Of a DNA stretch of 64,000 bases, positions 33,001-47,345 are shown in pieces. The stretch covers positions 372,001 to 436,000 of the forward strand of contig JASPKZ010007797.1 in assembly GCA_030220185.1 (NCBI GenBank), read 5' to 3'. Position numbers and translations under genes: made by a program. The number at the start of each line of letters is the position of its first letter. Position 1 is the stretch's first letter. The notes beneath the pieces were generated by a model, which worked only from the letters and a program-made list of their open reading frames with translations, had not been told where the DNA came from and ran no database searches. The DNA is from Diploptera punctata. Lineage: Eukaryota; Arthropoda; Insecta; Blattodea; Blaberidae.

Positions 33001-36000
33001 AACTGAAAATGTATTAAATTTATTTGCTTTTTGAAAATGCAACAATTAATAAAATGGCTAAATAAAAAAATCATAAATTATTGAGTCATTTTTAACATCT
33101 TACCCCATATTTTATGTTTCTTCAAACACAGGAACTAGTTTTCAAGAGAAGGATCTCTCTCATTTTCAACCAACATTATGACTACCGGATTTTCGTTGGA
33201 ATCATTGGAATCTCCACCAATAACGTTGCCATCTGTTGTTGATTTGATGAACTTTGAGATGAGGTCACGTTCATCAAGAATCTCGAACGTGACCTCATAT
33301 CAAAGTTCATCAAATCAATACCAGATGGCAATGTTATTGATGGAGATTCCAACAAAAATCCGGTAATCATAATGTCGGTTGAAAATGAGAGAGATCCTTT
33401 TCTCGAAAACTAGTTCCCGTGTTTGAAGAAACATAAAATATGAGGTAAGATGTTAAAAATGACTCATTAATTTACGAATTAAGAACCTCATAATGTAATA
33501 TCCCATATTTAACTATTGAAAAAAAATCATGTTACAAAATGTATTTTCAATATTTTAATTACATACGATGTTTTCATAGTCATCGTTTAACCAATCTTTA
33601 GCCCCTACAGCGAATACAGAAACTATCTACTCACTTCACTTTAAATTGCGATGAACTATGAGATACATCTCCAAGTTTTCCATTGTCATGGAGTGTCGTC
33701 GGTCAGAGAGAATATTTTTATAAGCAGAAAATGTTCTTTCCACATCACAGGAAGTTGCTCGTGCAAATTTAAGCAGATGGAATTTTTCAGGAGATATGTC
33801 ATCTGGAGGATTATCTTCTTCCCCGTTGAGGATCTTACACACTATAGTCAATGTCGAGAAGCCAGGGTTTCTTTCCATAACAGATTCAAATTTCTTCAGT
33901 ATGTTTATTCCAACATTCCCTTGAACAACACTTAACATCCTCCATGTCCAGTGATTCCTTCAAAGTCATGCCACGAGTTTCTAATTTTACAATACTGTCA
34001 GAAATGAATCCAAAATTGCTTTTAATATATGCCAATTGGCAATGTACCTTGGACTCACTGCAGACACTTTGAGCCTCTCTGATAGAAACTGCTGATTTTC
34101 TTGGAAATGAGTCTATTACAGACTTCACTTCTTTAAAATAGTCACTATAAAAGCAGGCAGCCTCAATCCACGTACCGCATCTAGTGTGGATAGGTTCAGG
34201 TGGCAATTTCACATTTGGTAATTGTTCTCTACAGTGCAACACATGTTGGGGGGCTTTAACAAACACTTTCTTGGTGTTTGAAATAATGCTACTGATTTGT
34301 GGATAGTTATTTCACATTTCTTTGGCAACATGTTGCAAGTCCACATGTGAGACAGGTGAAATGGATCATATTTTGATAAAACACATGTAGAGCAGTTCCT
34401 GCCTTTAGCATGTACGTCGCAGCATCAGAATAAAGAACAAGGACTTTATCTTCTTGAACGCCTTCAGTCCACAACACTTTAAGGGTCGTATGCAAATGCA
34501 TTACTCTCTACTCAAATTACTTCCAATCACTGGTGAGCTGAGATCGAATTAACGGCCACCTTAACCGGTCATGCATGAATGTTGACGTTTTCGTAATATT
34601 GGCAACAAATTACCCAGAATTCTCAGCGATAAAACCAATTCCGTTATTTTCGTCTGCTATAGAGGAATGCATTTATGCTTGCATCCCGCAAATAATACCG
34701 TATATAAACACGTCTGCGACGTGCAATATTACGCCGATTCTCCTGTTCTTCCAGTTGAATTCTTTGGTAGACTCTATCAAATTCCTCTTCTCCGCATATA
34801 CCGAAAACATGATCGAAGTCTTCAAGGTCCGACATCTTGGATAAGTTTCAAACTACATCAGTTACCATCGGTTCCCTTCGGGATTTTCACATAAGTTTAT
34901 ATCTTGAGCTACGATCTTAAGGTACCTTGTCAGGTAGCTTTACAATTATTACCGCGTGAATAGATTTCTGAGTAAGAAAAATGTGTTTGAATAAAACTTT
35001 ATCAGCAGAGAACGCCTTTTACTGTCTAATGCATTCAAACATTCGACTCTAAGTCCATCGTTTACAAAACGCCACTATTGCATGATTTGCATGCTCCAAC
35101 ATTTTCGAAAAAATCAGGAAAGGTGTGGGGGATTCTTTTCCATCCAGCGCTTACCAATCACAAGATTAGCAATACAGTGACCTTTTACATCCATTGTTTC
35201 ATCGACAGCAATCCATATATAGTTGTTGCCTATATCACGTCACATATATGTCATTGCTTCATCGTAACATAAATGTATGTAGTTTTTTTTGGAGCATAGA
35301 ATCATTATGAATCTGCCTCCCACAATTGAAGAAATATTTAATTTCCCTTCGTTGTGGCGACAATTTGAAGAAGTGTTTGTCCAAAATAATAAATCAGAAT
35401 TACTGGTTCTAGTTGGGTTTGATTTTCCGGTAGAGCTAGATTCTTTTCTCAGGGTCGAAATTGGTACACAGGATAGGAAAACACTTCACAATCATAAGAT
35501 CATTGATAACTGTTTCTTGTAGAAATAATTCCAAATTTATTCATTTTGTAGGTTCCCAGCAGATTAAGTAAATTTAAGTGGGATTATTCTTCACTGTCAA
35601 TTAAAATTAAATTATTTTCTTTTCTTAAATCAACTGTTCTTCTGGTATTAAATTTTACATTTTTATCATCCTGAGAGTTGTTATTGCTTTCTGTACTTGA
35701 TGAAAGTTATTTGCAGACTGCTTGAGTAAATCTGTTATAATATTAAAGAACATTATTACATCACATGATTTTAATTTAAATTCTATTGGTTAAAGGTCCA
35801 TTAAATACCATGTTTAAATTTGATTGGTTAAAACAAAAAGTTAATTGTTTTTACCATCCAATCAGAATTTAGTATACTTTTATTTAAAAATATTAAGTTA
35901 AGCAGGTGTTCCTATTACAGTTATAACAGAAAGCTTTATATTTCAGACAACAATGACTTAAGACACAATTTTAAAAGCATTATTTAGAAAGACTTATATA

Positions 36001-39000
36001 ATACAATTTCTTTAATTGTTATTGAGACATTTTTATTCAACAATAAACAACAATTAATTATTTAGATGTTTTTCTTTATTTAAGTTATATTTAAATATAA
36101 AAAGAATTTTAAAATATAAAATTATCAACTTAAACTTTCATATTTAATATGATATTAAAATACTGCTATACAATACTTCTCTAAAAATGCACAATATTTA
36201 GGTACCTGGAGTTTGTACCAAGGAATATTTGCGGCAACCATAGCATTACACATGTCATGGAAGAATTCATTCCTTACATTTGAAGACTGTTGCATTTGCT
36301 TTTTAGATGTTTGTAGTCCTTTATTTTTAGCATGCAGAGCACTACGAACATGTTGTTCAAGCTGAGATTTCATTGAACAACCTATCTTCTTATTACAAGC
36401 CTGGCATAGAACCACATCTCCACCAGTAGTGAATGATTTTAACTTAGATGATAATTTTGATGCTACAGGAGCCATCACCAAAACTCAATGAAACACTGTG
36501 ACAATCAAAATAATACTGATGAAGACACTGAAACTAAAAGTCTTGTGGAAGAAAAATAGAAAGCATCGCAATGTTGCATTTTATTATCAGAGGGGAAAAG
36601 AGGTAGAAACAGAAAAGGATGGAAATGTTTGAATGGATATATATAGCTTAATTTACAGATTGACAAATGTACCATTAAACGAAGAAAATTTTAACAAGAG
36701 TTTAAACATATCTTAAACACTGCTAGATTAAATGGTTTTGATAAAGAATTAATTATAAATAAGTTGAAGAAATTCAAACACAAAAAAAAAAGACTTAATG
36801 AATATACTACTCTACAAAATTGCAAAGAAAACAAAAAATACAAGAAAATTACTTACCATCCTGAAATGCATAGAAAATTTCAAAATTTTTTTGACAAATA
36901 CAACATTTCTTTGGCACCAATAAATAAATTTAGTTTGGGTAATCTTCTAAGTACCAATAAAAAAGTCAATGTTCCAGACAGTAAGAAATCTGGAATTTAT
37001 CAAATAAGTTGTGAAGATTGCAATAAAGTTTATATAGGAGGAATTTGGAAATTCGGACAAAAGAACATTTCAGAAATATTAAAAATTGTGAAATTGAAAA
37101 ATCTGCAATTGCTGCACATAGTTTATTAGAACATCATAAAATTGGAAGAGAAGCTAAACTTTTAAAACAAGTAGAGAAATCTTTGGAATGGACAGTTTGG
37201 GAAAAAATATACATTCAGAAAAACAAAAATAGATTAATGAATTTTGATATCCCTAACGAAATTACTTTGATTTTGAAGTTCATAAATTCACCATAGATGG
37301 CAGCATTGAAGATTGTGACAATAGAATAGTTGACGGCCGAAGAATTTCATCAGTCGGAGTTATGGCTGAAGATGAACATGACTGTGTTTGAAATCGCGAT
37401 ATCATGGAAGCATGAATCCTATGAGGTGAGTTGTTTAAACAATATGTTCTCCGATGAATTTTAAGGATATATAAGAAGTTTCACAACTTTCAGTACTTGT
37501 TAGAGATCAAACAACTATGGTATAAAATCTAATTAATTAAATAAATAAAATATAACTGATGTTGTTAAATCATTAAAAAGTAACAAAGCTCCCGGAGAAG
37601 ACCACATTAATCAAGAATTATTTAAATTTTCAACTAAAAATTTTTTAGACAGATTTCTTATTCTCCTTAATATGATATGGGAAGGACAAGAACCACCACA
37701 AAGCTGGAACAAATCCATTGTAATACCAATCTTCAAAAAAGGAAGTCGCCAAATCCAAGATAACTATCGTGGAATTAGCTTGTTGAACTCTGGATATAAA
37801 ATTTATGCTAATATAGTTAAGAATAAATTGAGGAAAATTTATGAAAATATAATTGGAGAAGAGCAGAATGGATTCAGAAAGGGTAGATCTTGTACAGATG
37901 GATTCTTTACTCTAAAACTACTATTAGAAAAGCACAAGGAATTGAATATAGAAACTCATATCGCCTTCGTTGACTTCATAAAGGCTTTTGACAAAGTAGA
38001 CAGAAATATATTACTACAAATTTTAGCTGATGATAACGTTCCACAACAATATATTACTAATATCTTCAACATCTATAAAGATAATGAAATCTCTGTTAAA
38101 CAAGATGGCAAATTATCTTCTTGGGAAAAGATCAATACTGGAGTAAGACAGGGATGTGGACTTTCACCGGTGCTTTTCATTATATACATGAATAAATTAA
38201 TAAATGAATGGAGGAAAACACAACGAGGATATATACCCATCAATAGGAACCTCAAACTCGATGCTATTCTTTTTGCAGACGAGTTAGCTCTTCTGGCACT
38301 TTCCGAAAATGATTTGCAACGATCAATTTATATTGTTTATTTTTTATTATTTTACTCACCTCATACTTCATATGAAGTATGAGGTGAGTGAAATAATAAA
38401 AAATAAACAATATTAAAGAACCTCATAGTGTTATTTCCTATCTACATAACTTGATCAATTTATAATTTACAAAAAATAGGTGCCAAATTTAATATGGAAA
38501 TATCAATTAACAAAACTAAAATTATGGTATTTCATGGGAAGGACCCCATACAAAGTAAAATCTGTCTCCAAAATAAAATTTTAGAGAGATCTAATCAATT
38601 TAAATATCTTGGATATTATCTCTCTATCTGGGATGAAAAGGATATCCCTGAAAAAGTTACTAGTTATAATAAAAGTTTAGGAATTATTAATCAAGTTATG
38701 AAACCATGCCTTGTACAAAAAAACACCAGATTACGTTTATATAACACTTTGGCTAGACCAGTGTTGACCCATGGTAGTGAAGCATGGACTCTAAAAAGAC
38801 AACATGAAAGCAGAATAACGGCTTGTGAAATGAGATTCATGCGCAGAACAGCGGGTTACACAAGATGGGATCGGAAAAGGAACACCGATATCTTAAAAGA
38901 ATTGAAGACTATGCCAATTTTGGAATATATTAAACAGTACCAACTAAATTGGAAACACCATCTTGAAAGAATGAGTTCAAATCGGATCCCCAAAGCTGTT

Positions 39001-42000
39001 TATAATTATATATCAAGAGGACGAAGATCACTGGGCCGTCCTATGAAACGCTGGAGGGAAAATTTTCTATAGGATCGTAACAGGCCTTGGCCTAATACTT
39101 GGAAGGAAGAAGAAGAAGAATAATAAAATATATATTAAGCCTGATATAAGCAAATGATTTCATTATCAAGTGCTCGACATTTGATACCAACCATATTTAG
39201 AACATCTCATCGTATCTTAACAACAAATTATAGTGCATAATTTCAATTTTAAGAAATGTTGATTGTCTTTTGTTTTTATTTTATGATAATTTGTTATGGC
39301 GATATCAGTAAACGACAAGAATGTATTTAGATGAGTAGGATAGCAAATTTAAGTGGCCTAAATTACCTGACATTTATATTAGAATTGGGAGGGACGCGGA
39401 TAAAACCCTATCCAGGAATTTAACTTGAATCAAACCTGGATTCACTGGGTGAGAGACAATGACAATTACTCCTGTGCTATTTTTTTTTCCAGTTTTTTTC
39501 TACATGGACTCAATCTCTATTGCATCAACAAAGAATTTTATAAATACAGTACAAAATCATAATTTTTTATACTCATATAACAATGAAACAAACATTTTTA
39601 AAACAAGTTATAGGGTCATAACTATGAACGCATTAGACCATAAAAGTCGTTCTCAGCTTGTACTCTGCTTAGAAAGTTGCATCCAAAGACATTTTTGCAT
39701 ACTCCAAAATCTGTTCATGCAATAATAATTGTCGAAATTCCTAAGCTACCTGGCGAGGTGACTTTTGCAGAGAACGAATTGTGAGCAACCCGATGGGAAC
39801 TGATGTACTTTGAAACCTTGCTGCTTTATCCAAGATGTCGGACCTTGAAGACTTCGATCATGTTTTCGGTATACACGGAGAAGGGGAATTTGATAGAGTC
39901 TACCAAAGAATTCAACTGGAACAACAGGAGAATCGGCGTAATATCGCGCGACGCAGACTCGTCGTATACGGTTTTATTTGCGGGACGCAAGCGTAAATGC
40001 GTTCCTCTAGGAGACGAAAATAACGAAAGTGGTTTTATTGTTGAGAATTCTGGGTAATTTCTTGCCAATATTACAAAAAAACTACTTTCATTCATGATCA
40101 GTCAGCGACTCGCTAATTTGAACTTTGCACGTTCTCACGGAAAACTCAGCTCACCAGAGACTAATGTATTTGCATGCAGCCCGTAGTCTATTCCAAGGAA
40201 CTGAAGAGCAGAGATGAGAGATGGATACACAATTGTTAACACATGGTAAGTGAGAAAATGTTGTCATGTGTCTACTATTTCATTCATAAAACAAATGGGT
40301 CTGTGGTAGTTTTAAAAGAGATCTTCAATATGGTATCCTGCACCCAAGTCATCCGTGTCTTTGTATAGCTAAATTTATGGTGTCGATTGAATGGAATTCT
40401 TCCTTGACCTCTTTTTTGTAGCTTTTGGATTGCTTGGAAAATTTGTTTCAGTGTGCAGGTACCTGAATTTCTAGGGTGAATAAAATACTGTCATACAGAG
40501 AGTTTAAAATTTTACTCCGCTTATGAAAAAAAAAAGTTTAATTAAGAGACAGAATATGTAGTTTTACATAAACAATATTTAAATATGTAAAAAATATGTA
40601 ATTATGATGAAATATGTAAAAATATGTAATGATAACTTTTGATATTTGATAAGAAAGTTCCTAATTCGTGGACATTTATAATTTTTAGCTGTGTATAAGC
40701 AAAGAGAAAGAATATGTAATTACATACAAATTGTAGCCTTAGTGATAAGGTATACATAAGGAAAAGAAAAGAAATTTAACCATTAGAACTATAGAACACA
40801 TAAGAAATGTAAACAAAGGGGAAGTAGAAAAATCTGCAGTGGCTGCTCACGTTTGGTCAGAAAAATACAAAATAGATGTAAACACAAAATTATTAAAACA
40901 GTTAGAAAACAAAAATAAACTCACCATATGCAAAAAAAATCTACATACAGAAAAACAAGGAAAGAATTATGAAATTAAATTTGAAGAGAAAAATTTTCGC
41001 CTAGACCGGGACTCGAACCCGGGACCCTTGGCTTTCCGGGCCAAGTGCTCTACCAACTGAGCTACCGAGGCGAGTTACGATCTAGACGCAAATTTTTCTC
41101 TTATATACGTTGTAATTCCCTATCGCCAAATGCTTTTGAAACCATTGTTTCTATCTTTGCAAATGGCGGCTTCTTAGTTAAGAAGACATTTATTGGAAAT
41201 TTAACATTACTTTAAAAGCCAGTAAGGCCTCTAATGATGTTTTTATTATTAATTTAACATATAGGGAATTACAACGTATATAAGAGAAAAATTTGCATCT
41301 AGATCGTAACTCGCCTCGGTAGCTCAGTTGGTAGAGCACTTGGCCCGGAAAGCCAAGGGTCCCGGGTTCGAGTCCCGGTCTAGGCGAAAAAAAAAAAAAA
41401 AAAAAATTTTCTCTTCAAATTTAATTTATCTTTCATTGAGAAATGTTAAATTAATAATAAAAACATCATTAGAGGCCTTACTGGCTTTTAAAGTAATGTT
41501 AAATTTCCAATAAATGTCTTCTTAACTAAGAAGCCGCCATTTGCAAAGATAGAAACAATGGTTTCAAAAGCATTTGGCGATAGGGAATTACAACGTATAT
41601 AAGAGAAAAATTTGCGTCTAGATCGTAACTCGCCTCGGTAGCTCAGTTGGTAGAGCACTTGGCCCGGAAAGCCAAGGGTCCCGGGTTCGAGTCCCGGTCT
41701 AGGCAAAAATTTTTCTCTTCAAATTTAATTTATCTTTCATTGAGAAATGTTAAATTAATAATAAAAACATCAAAGAATTATGAATTTTAAAATTCCTGGA
41801 GAAAAGGAACCTCATTAGTAAGTTCATTGGACCATAGGCAGAGGGAGTTGGAATCAAGAATCAGGGCCGACAATTTGAGAAAAATCAATCTGTAATCGCT
41901 GATGATGGGGTCAGAAGCCTTGAAACATATGTTCAACAAAAACAACCATAAGAGGTAAGAATATACAGACCAAAAACTTAATTATGGATTTATTTATTTG

Positions 42001-45000
42001 GGAATTAATAGAGAATAAAGGTTTTAATCGCTTACCAGAACATCTGCATCAAGAACGTATTTCCTGCGCAAAGAATCATCAATGAGTAATTCTCTGAAGT
42101 ATTCAGGATTCTCCATCTCTGGTTGATAGAGCATGCTTTGACGAAGCTCTGTGCCAATTGCCCAGTCAACATCATTTCCAACTTTCTCCACACATATGTC
42201 TTGGTATTCCTCAAACAAACAATGTTGCTGAACTTCCAGATCAGCTGAAACAACAATTTCACCTTCACAAGAGTTCACCACCATCATCAAAAATTTACAC
42301 GTACCTGTTCCATTATCAGATATCTCTACTATTTCTTGGGCTTCTAAGACCTCTTTCCTCTTGGATGATTATCTAAAACCAGTTTATTTTATATTAATGA
42401 GTTAGTTATTTTGACTCACCTTATATTTCTTGATTTTTATGCAGACCTGGCTTTCCAACTATTTAATGAATCAAAAATGTCGCGCAAAAGCAATGAAACC
42501 AGGCCTGCATAAAAATCAAGAAATATGATGTCAGTTAAAATAACCAACTCATTAATAATTAAAAGAAACCTCATAATGTTATTTCCTACATATATTAAAT
42601 AAATTATCTTATATTCTTTCTATGCAGGTTTTCTAGTTTATCTGGTAATAATTCTGTTTGAGAAAAATTGTATCACCTCATAACCTTCTTCTTATTAAAC
42701 CAGTTTCGGGACCTAATCAGTTTCCATCCTCAGGAATTTCACGACCTTTGTTATGTCATCTTGAAATACTGAAGAGCCTCCAAATCAAATTACTTTCCCC
42801 AGGAATATGAAAATTCATTAATTTCTTTTTTCCTTTTTTAATTTTTTTTAAATGTAGATTTTTTTCCCAAACTATGAGCTCCCTAAGATTTTCAATTTGT
42901 TTTATTAATCATATTTGAAGAGAAAAATTATGCGCTCAGACTGAGGCTTGAACCCTGAACTTTTCACACTCTAGGCAAATGCTCTAACTGAGTGAGCTAC
43001 CTGAGCAAGTTCCAATCTAATTGCAAATTTTTCTCTTATATATGCTGTTAATTCCCGTGCATCAAATGTTATGAAACCTTTGCTTCTATCTTGAAAGTGG
43101 CGGCTTCTTTATTAAGAAGACATTTATTTGGGAATTTTACATCTTTCGATGTTTTTATTATTCATTTCGTACATCTCAATGATGGATAAATCATATTTGA
43201 AGAGAAAAATTATATGCTCAGACTGGAGCTTGAACCTAGGCGAATGCTCTAACCGAGAGAGCTACCTGAGCAAGTTCTAATCTAAACGCAAATTTTTCTT
43301 TCTTCTTGTTTTATTAATTTAGCCTTTCTTTCACTCTGGTTTTTAAATTTCTTTTTGTTTTCCGTATGTAAACTTTCCCACAATAAAATGATACCAATAG
43401 CAGCCCATGCTTGGTCAAAAAAACATCAAATCGAAAGAAAGGCTAAATTAATAAAACAAGTAAAAAACCTAAAGAGCTCACAGTTGGGGGAAAAAAAATC
43501 TACATTAAAAAAACAAAAAAGGAGAAATTAATTAATTTTGAAATTCCCGGGGAAAGTGATTTGATTTGGAGGTTCAGTCTGCCTGTACAGAGGGAGCAGA
43601 AGATGTCTCTTCAAGATGAAAGTACTGAGGATGGAATCTAATTAGGTCCAAAAACTGATCTAATAAGAAGAAGCTTAAGATGTGAGTTGATACAGTTTTT
43701 CTTAAATAAATAATACATCATAGTGTTAATTCCTAAAAAGTCAATACTTACTTTATTTTCTATTCATTGTACTAAGATATTTTCTAGTGTCTGTAACCTT
43801 TTTGATAATTTTTTGTTAGAATCCAATTTTCATTCCCATAAAACAAGGTTGGTGTGGCCACGAGTATAAAAGTTTAATTTTGTTTTTCTTTTAGTGGTTT
43901 ATTTATGATGCTGCATATTCATTGAAATATATATTGAAACCTTGATGTAACAGTGTAGCATATAACACTTTCATGGATATAAGTTCACCCTGCCAGTTGA
44001 ATCCTCTCCGGTTCCTATGCTACATAACATTTTACTGGATATTCAGTTAATATATATATATATATATATATGTCCCGCGCCGTAGCCGAGCGGTTAAGGT
44101 AGGAAGCCTTGGCACAGAGCTACGGGACTTGCGCTGGTTCGAGTCTCCATGGGGGAAGAAATTTTCTCATGGTATTTCGGCCAGTATGGGACCGGTGCCC
44201 ACCCAGCATCGTGAGGCAATTGGGTAGCTACAATAAGTAGCGGCTCCAGGTTGAGGAAACCAGCTATAACGGCTGGGGGACTCGACATGCTAACCACATG
44301 TCACCCCTATACTGGCTGCTGATCATCTACCTCTGTGATTCACACATGTAGATGTGAGGCCAGCAGCCGGCTGGTAGGCTAAGGGCCTTGTAGGCCTGTC
44401 GCGCCAGGAGTTATATATATATATATATATATAATAATGGAAATCACACTACTAGATCACAAAAAAATTAAGACATCTTAGGAGAATTACACAGGGAACC
44501 TTTAGAAAACAAAATTTCTGATTATAAGTCAAGATGGATGCAACAGGAAGATCACAGGATACCCAAACAAATGTTAAGATATCAACCTGCAGGAAGAAGA
44601 AGACCAGGACATCCACTCAAAAGACTTCTGGATGGTGTTCCTCTTGAGGCCAAAACAGGTCAACAAATGCCCTAAATTTGTGAATGTACTATGAAGATGA
44701 TGATGGAAATCCTCCACTTCTATATTCAATATTAACCCCAAACAACAATTCCCATTGAGGCATTAGATGCATAGTGGAACGAAAAGTTCATACCTCAATG
44801 CGCAGGAATTCATAATAAAGGAAAGAAATAATATGATTGAGTCAGAATGTCTGGTAGCTTAGTGGATAGAGCGCTGGTGTATAGAACCAGACACTTCTTA
44901 TCCTTCTTTTGGCTCTACGGTCCTCTAAGAACCTTGGCCTCCTTTATAACAACTGCCCATTCTTCTCTATTACTAGCTTTCTGCCTCCATCTTTTCACCT

Positions 45001-47313
45001 TCTAGCTAGGTCGTTTTTCCAACTTATCAGTCCGGCAGTTGCTTTGAGGTTTCTCAACAATTTTATTTTTACAAAATAGGGTTGTTAACCCTATGCCCAA
45101 CCACCCAGCAATCCTGAGGGGATGATGTTTTCTGTCAGGGTATTCTCCCCTAGCTGACGGGTCCCAATTTAGGCATCGGGAATTTGCTTTTTCGCCCTTG
45201 CATGTTTTGCATTACCCAGGGATCACAACAAGGACGTACATGCATAGGACTTTGTGGGAATAAATATCAGCTTCAAATCCCAAATCAGGCGTAAATTTTT
45301 CTCTTCAAATAAAATTTGTCATTTGGTGATTTAATTTAATAAAAATTAAAGTGGGAAGTAAAAAAAAAAAAGTAAATATATAAATGTAATATGTAAGATC
45401 AGAACTGAAATAAGGTTACAGTGGCATGATGGGTCTTTGGATTTCCGACAGCTACAAATGGAGTCTAGAGGAGAAGTATAATGATGACGCTCATACACGA
45501 AGTCACGGTGGTGATGGTATGGGGAGCAACAATGTGTCAGAATTTGTAATTCAACACGGTAACAACTTGAGATGAATAATAAAAGAAAAGACAATCACTA
45601 ACACTCACCGATTAATTGATTTCTAATAATACAAAACAAATTAAAACCAAACACAACGAACAAAATCTGTAGTAGAACCACATGCATGTATTTTGGAGAA
45701 CTTGCAACACTTTAAAATAGTTTGTATCCATGATGATATGGAATGATCTCACAATGATTGGTTGTCATTTTGTTTGCACAGACTCACAATTCTCAAATGC
45801 TGAACTGTCAAAAGTTTTAGGATCTGTTAATTCCATTGTAGGGCAAGTTACTTTTTTTTAACACTTTTACTTTAAGATTAAGCTATCTTAAAACATAAAT
45901 GAAGTAAACACTTTGAAAATGTTGAAGAATAGACAGGAATGAGATTCAGAAAGAAATTAAACATAGGCTTAACTCTAAAATACTCATGTTATTGTGCATT
46001 ACACACACTTTTATCATCCCAAATTTCTCACAAAAAATGTTAAACTAAAAATATACAAAACAGTTACTCTTCTAGTTACATTATATGGATGCATTAACAG
46101 TTACGATAAGGAAAAAAGAGTATGAGTATTTGTGAATAGAGTTATTAGGAATTTTTTTGGATCAAACAGAAATAAACAGGCAGATATAGCAGGATTTTAA
46201 TATCATAATAAATATGAAAGTTAAAGTTAAAAATTTTATATTTTAAAATTCTTTTAATATTTAAATATAACTTAAATAAAGAAAAAACATCTAAATAATT
46301 CATTGTTGTTCATTGTTGAATACAAATATCTTAGTAACAATTAGTCGGCCGCGGTGGACTAGTGGTTATGCTCCTTGCCTCTGGTCCCGAGGGTCGCGGG
46401 TTCAAACCCGGCCGGGGTCGATGGATTTTTTAGGACGGAAAAATTCAAGGAGCAAGTCCTCCGGGAGGGACTTTAAGCCGTGGGTCCCGAGTCTGAAGAT
46501 TTTCAGGCTCGTAAAAAATCCTTAAACCTGAATGAAAAGGCCTCTAAGCAAAATTTACCGAATTTTCCCGTCCTAGTACTACCTTGGTTTCCCAGATGTC
46601 AGTATGAGGCAGAACGCTGACCACGGACCACTCAAAATGACATCTATACGAAAACAAGTGTAACTAAATTAGTATGGTTCAAATTCCCTGTAGAGAGAGA
46701 GCGCTCAATTCTCTGTTAAGGGAAAAACGGGCTTACAAGACAAGTAACAATTAAAGAAATTGTATTACATAACAGTCTTTCTAAATAATGCTTTTAAAAT
46801 TGTTTTAAGTCATTGTTGTCAGAATTATATAGCTTTCTATTATAACTGTAATAAGAACACCTGCTTAACTTCATATTTTTAAATAAAAGTATACTAAACT
46901 CTGATTGGATGTAAAAAAAAAATTCACTTTTTGATTTAACAAATCAAATTTAAACCTGGTATTTAATGGGATATTAACCAATAGAATTTAAAATTACTAT
47001 CATGTGATGTAATAATGTTCTTTAAAATTATAAAAGAATTACAAGTCATTCTGCATACAACTTTCAACAAACATAGAAGCAATGAGTTCTCCTGATAAAA
47101 TGTGATATTTAATACAAGAAGAATAAAATGTAGTTTTATTTGATTTTCATATTTATTATATAATTCAGTGACAGCTGTTTCGGTACACTGTACCTTCTTC
47201 AGACATGTTAACAAATTATCACAAAATATAAAGGTACAGTGTATCGAAACAGCTGTCACTGAATTATATAATAAATATGAAAATCAAATAAAACTATGTT
47301 TTATTTTTATTTA

Positions 47314-47345
<32 letters not shown>

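Larger units (their letters stand above)
33636..36481 (-). pseudogene. hAT transposase, broken and interrupted
   Basis: Read on the minus strand: an N-terminal zinc-finger part at 36481-36155 (CQACNKKIG-x-S-x7-H-x6-H, a BED-like CCHH), then non-coding sequence, the catalytic block IWIAVDETMDVKGHCIANLVIG near 35235-35160, VLVLYSDAATYMLKAGTAL at 34445-34390, and the C-terminal dimerisation block ERTFSAYKNILSDRRH near 33745-33690. Frameshifts separate the last three parts, and a foreign block (about 35060-34505) splits the catalytic domain. It is a dead hAT element inside nSMase intron 4. Confidence 0.8.
40974..41771. mobile_element. tRNA-cassette array of three units (-,+,+)
   Basis: Units at 40999-41071 (-), 41313-41385 (+) and 41632-41704 (+). 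Exact 13-bp duplication aaagaattatgaa at 40961-40973 and 41772-41784 splits a PLE fragment, so the whole 798-bp array arrived as one insertion. Confidence 0.88.
40780..41955 (+). pseudogene. PLE C-terminal tail, split by a tRNA array
   Basis: 40780-40973 reads TIEHIRNVNKGEVEKSAVAAHVW and KLLKQLENKNKLTI. The text resumes at 41772 (KNYEF*NSWRKGT, FIGP) after the array at 40974-41771, and ends in a hammerhead motif and ATAAGAGGTAAG. Confidence 0.7.
42910..43305 (-). mobile_element. tRNA-cassette array of two units (-,-)
   Basis: 396 bp flanked by an exact 13-bp duplication ttgttttattaat (42897-42909, 43306-43318) within a PLE tail. Carries units at 42934-43006 and 43216-43271. Confidence 0.87.
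42650..43735. pseudogene. Two PLE tails in inverted orientation, split by a tRNA array
   Basis: Minus-strand tail 43420-42650 (with array 42910-43305 inside) and plus-strand tail 43395-43735, both with IAAHAWSKKH-like and KEKLINFEIPGE-like text and CTGAGGATGGA. Head-to-head PLE copies. Confidence 0.65.

Noticed and set aside
33090..33460. Active hammerheads in the 33-kb foldback
   Set aside because: Helix III palindrome AACTAGTT is present, but the CTGANGA box reads TTGAAAA in both arms, losing essential core bases.
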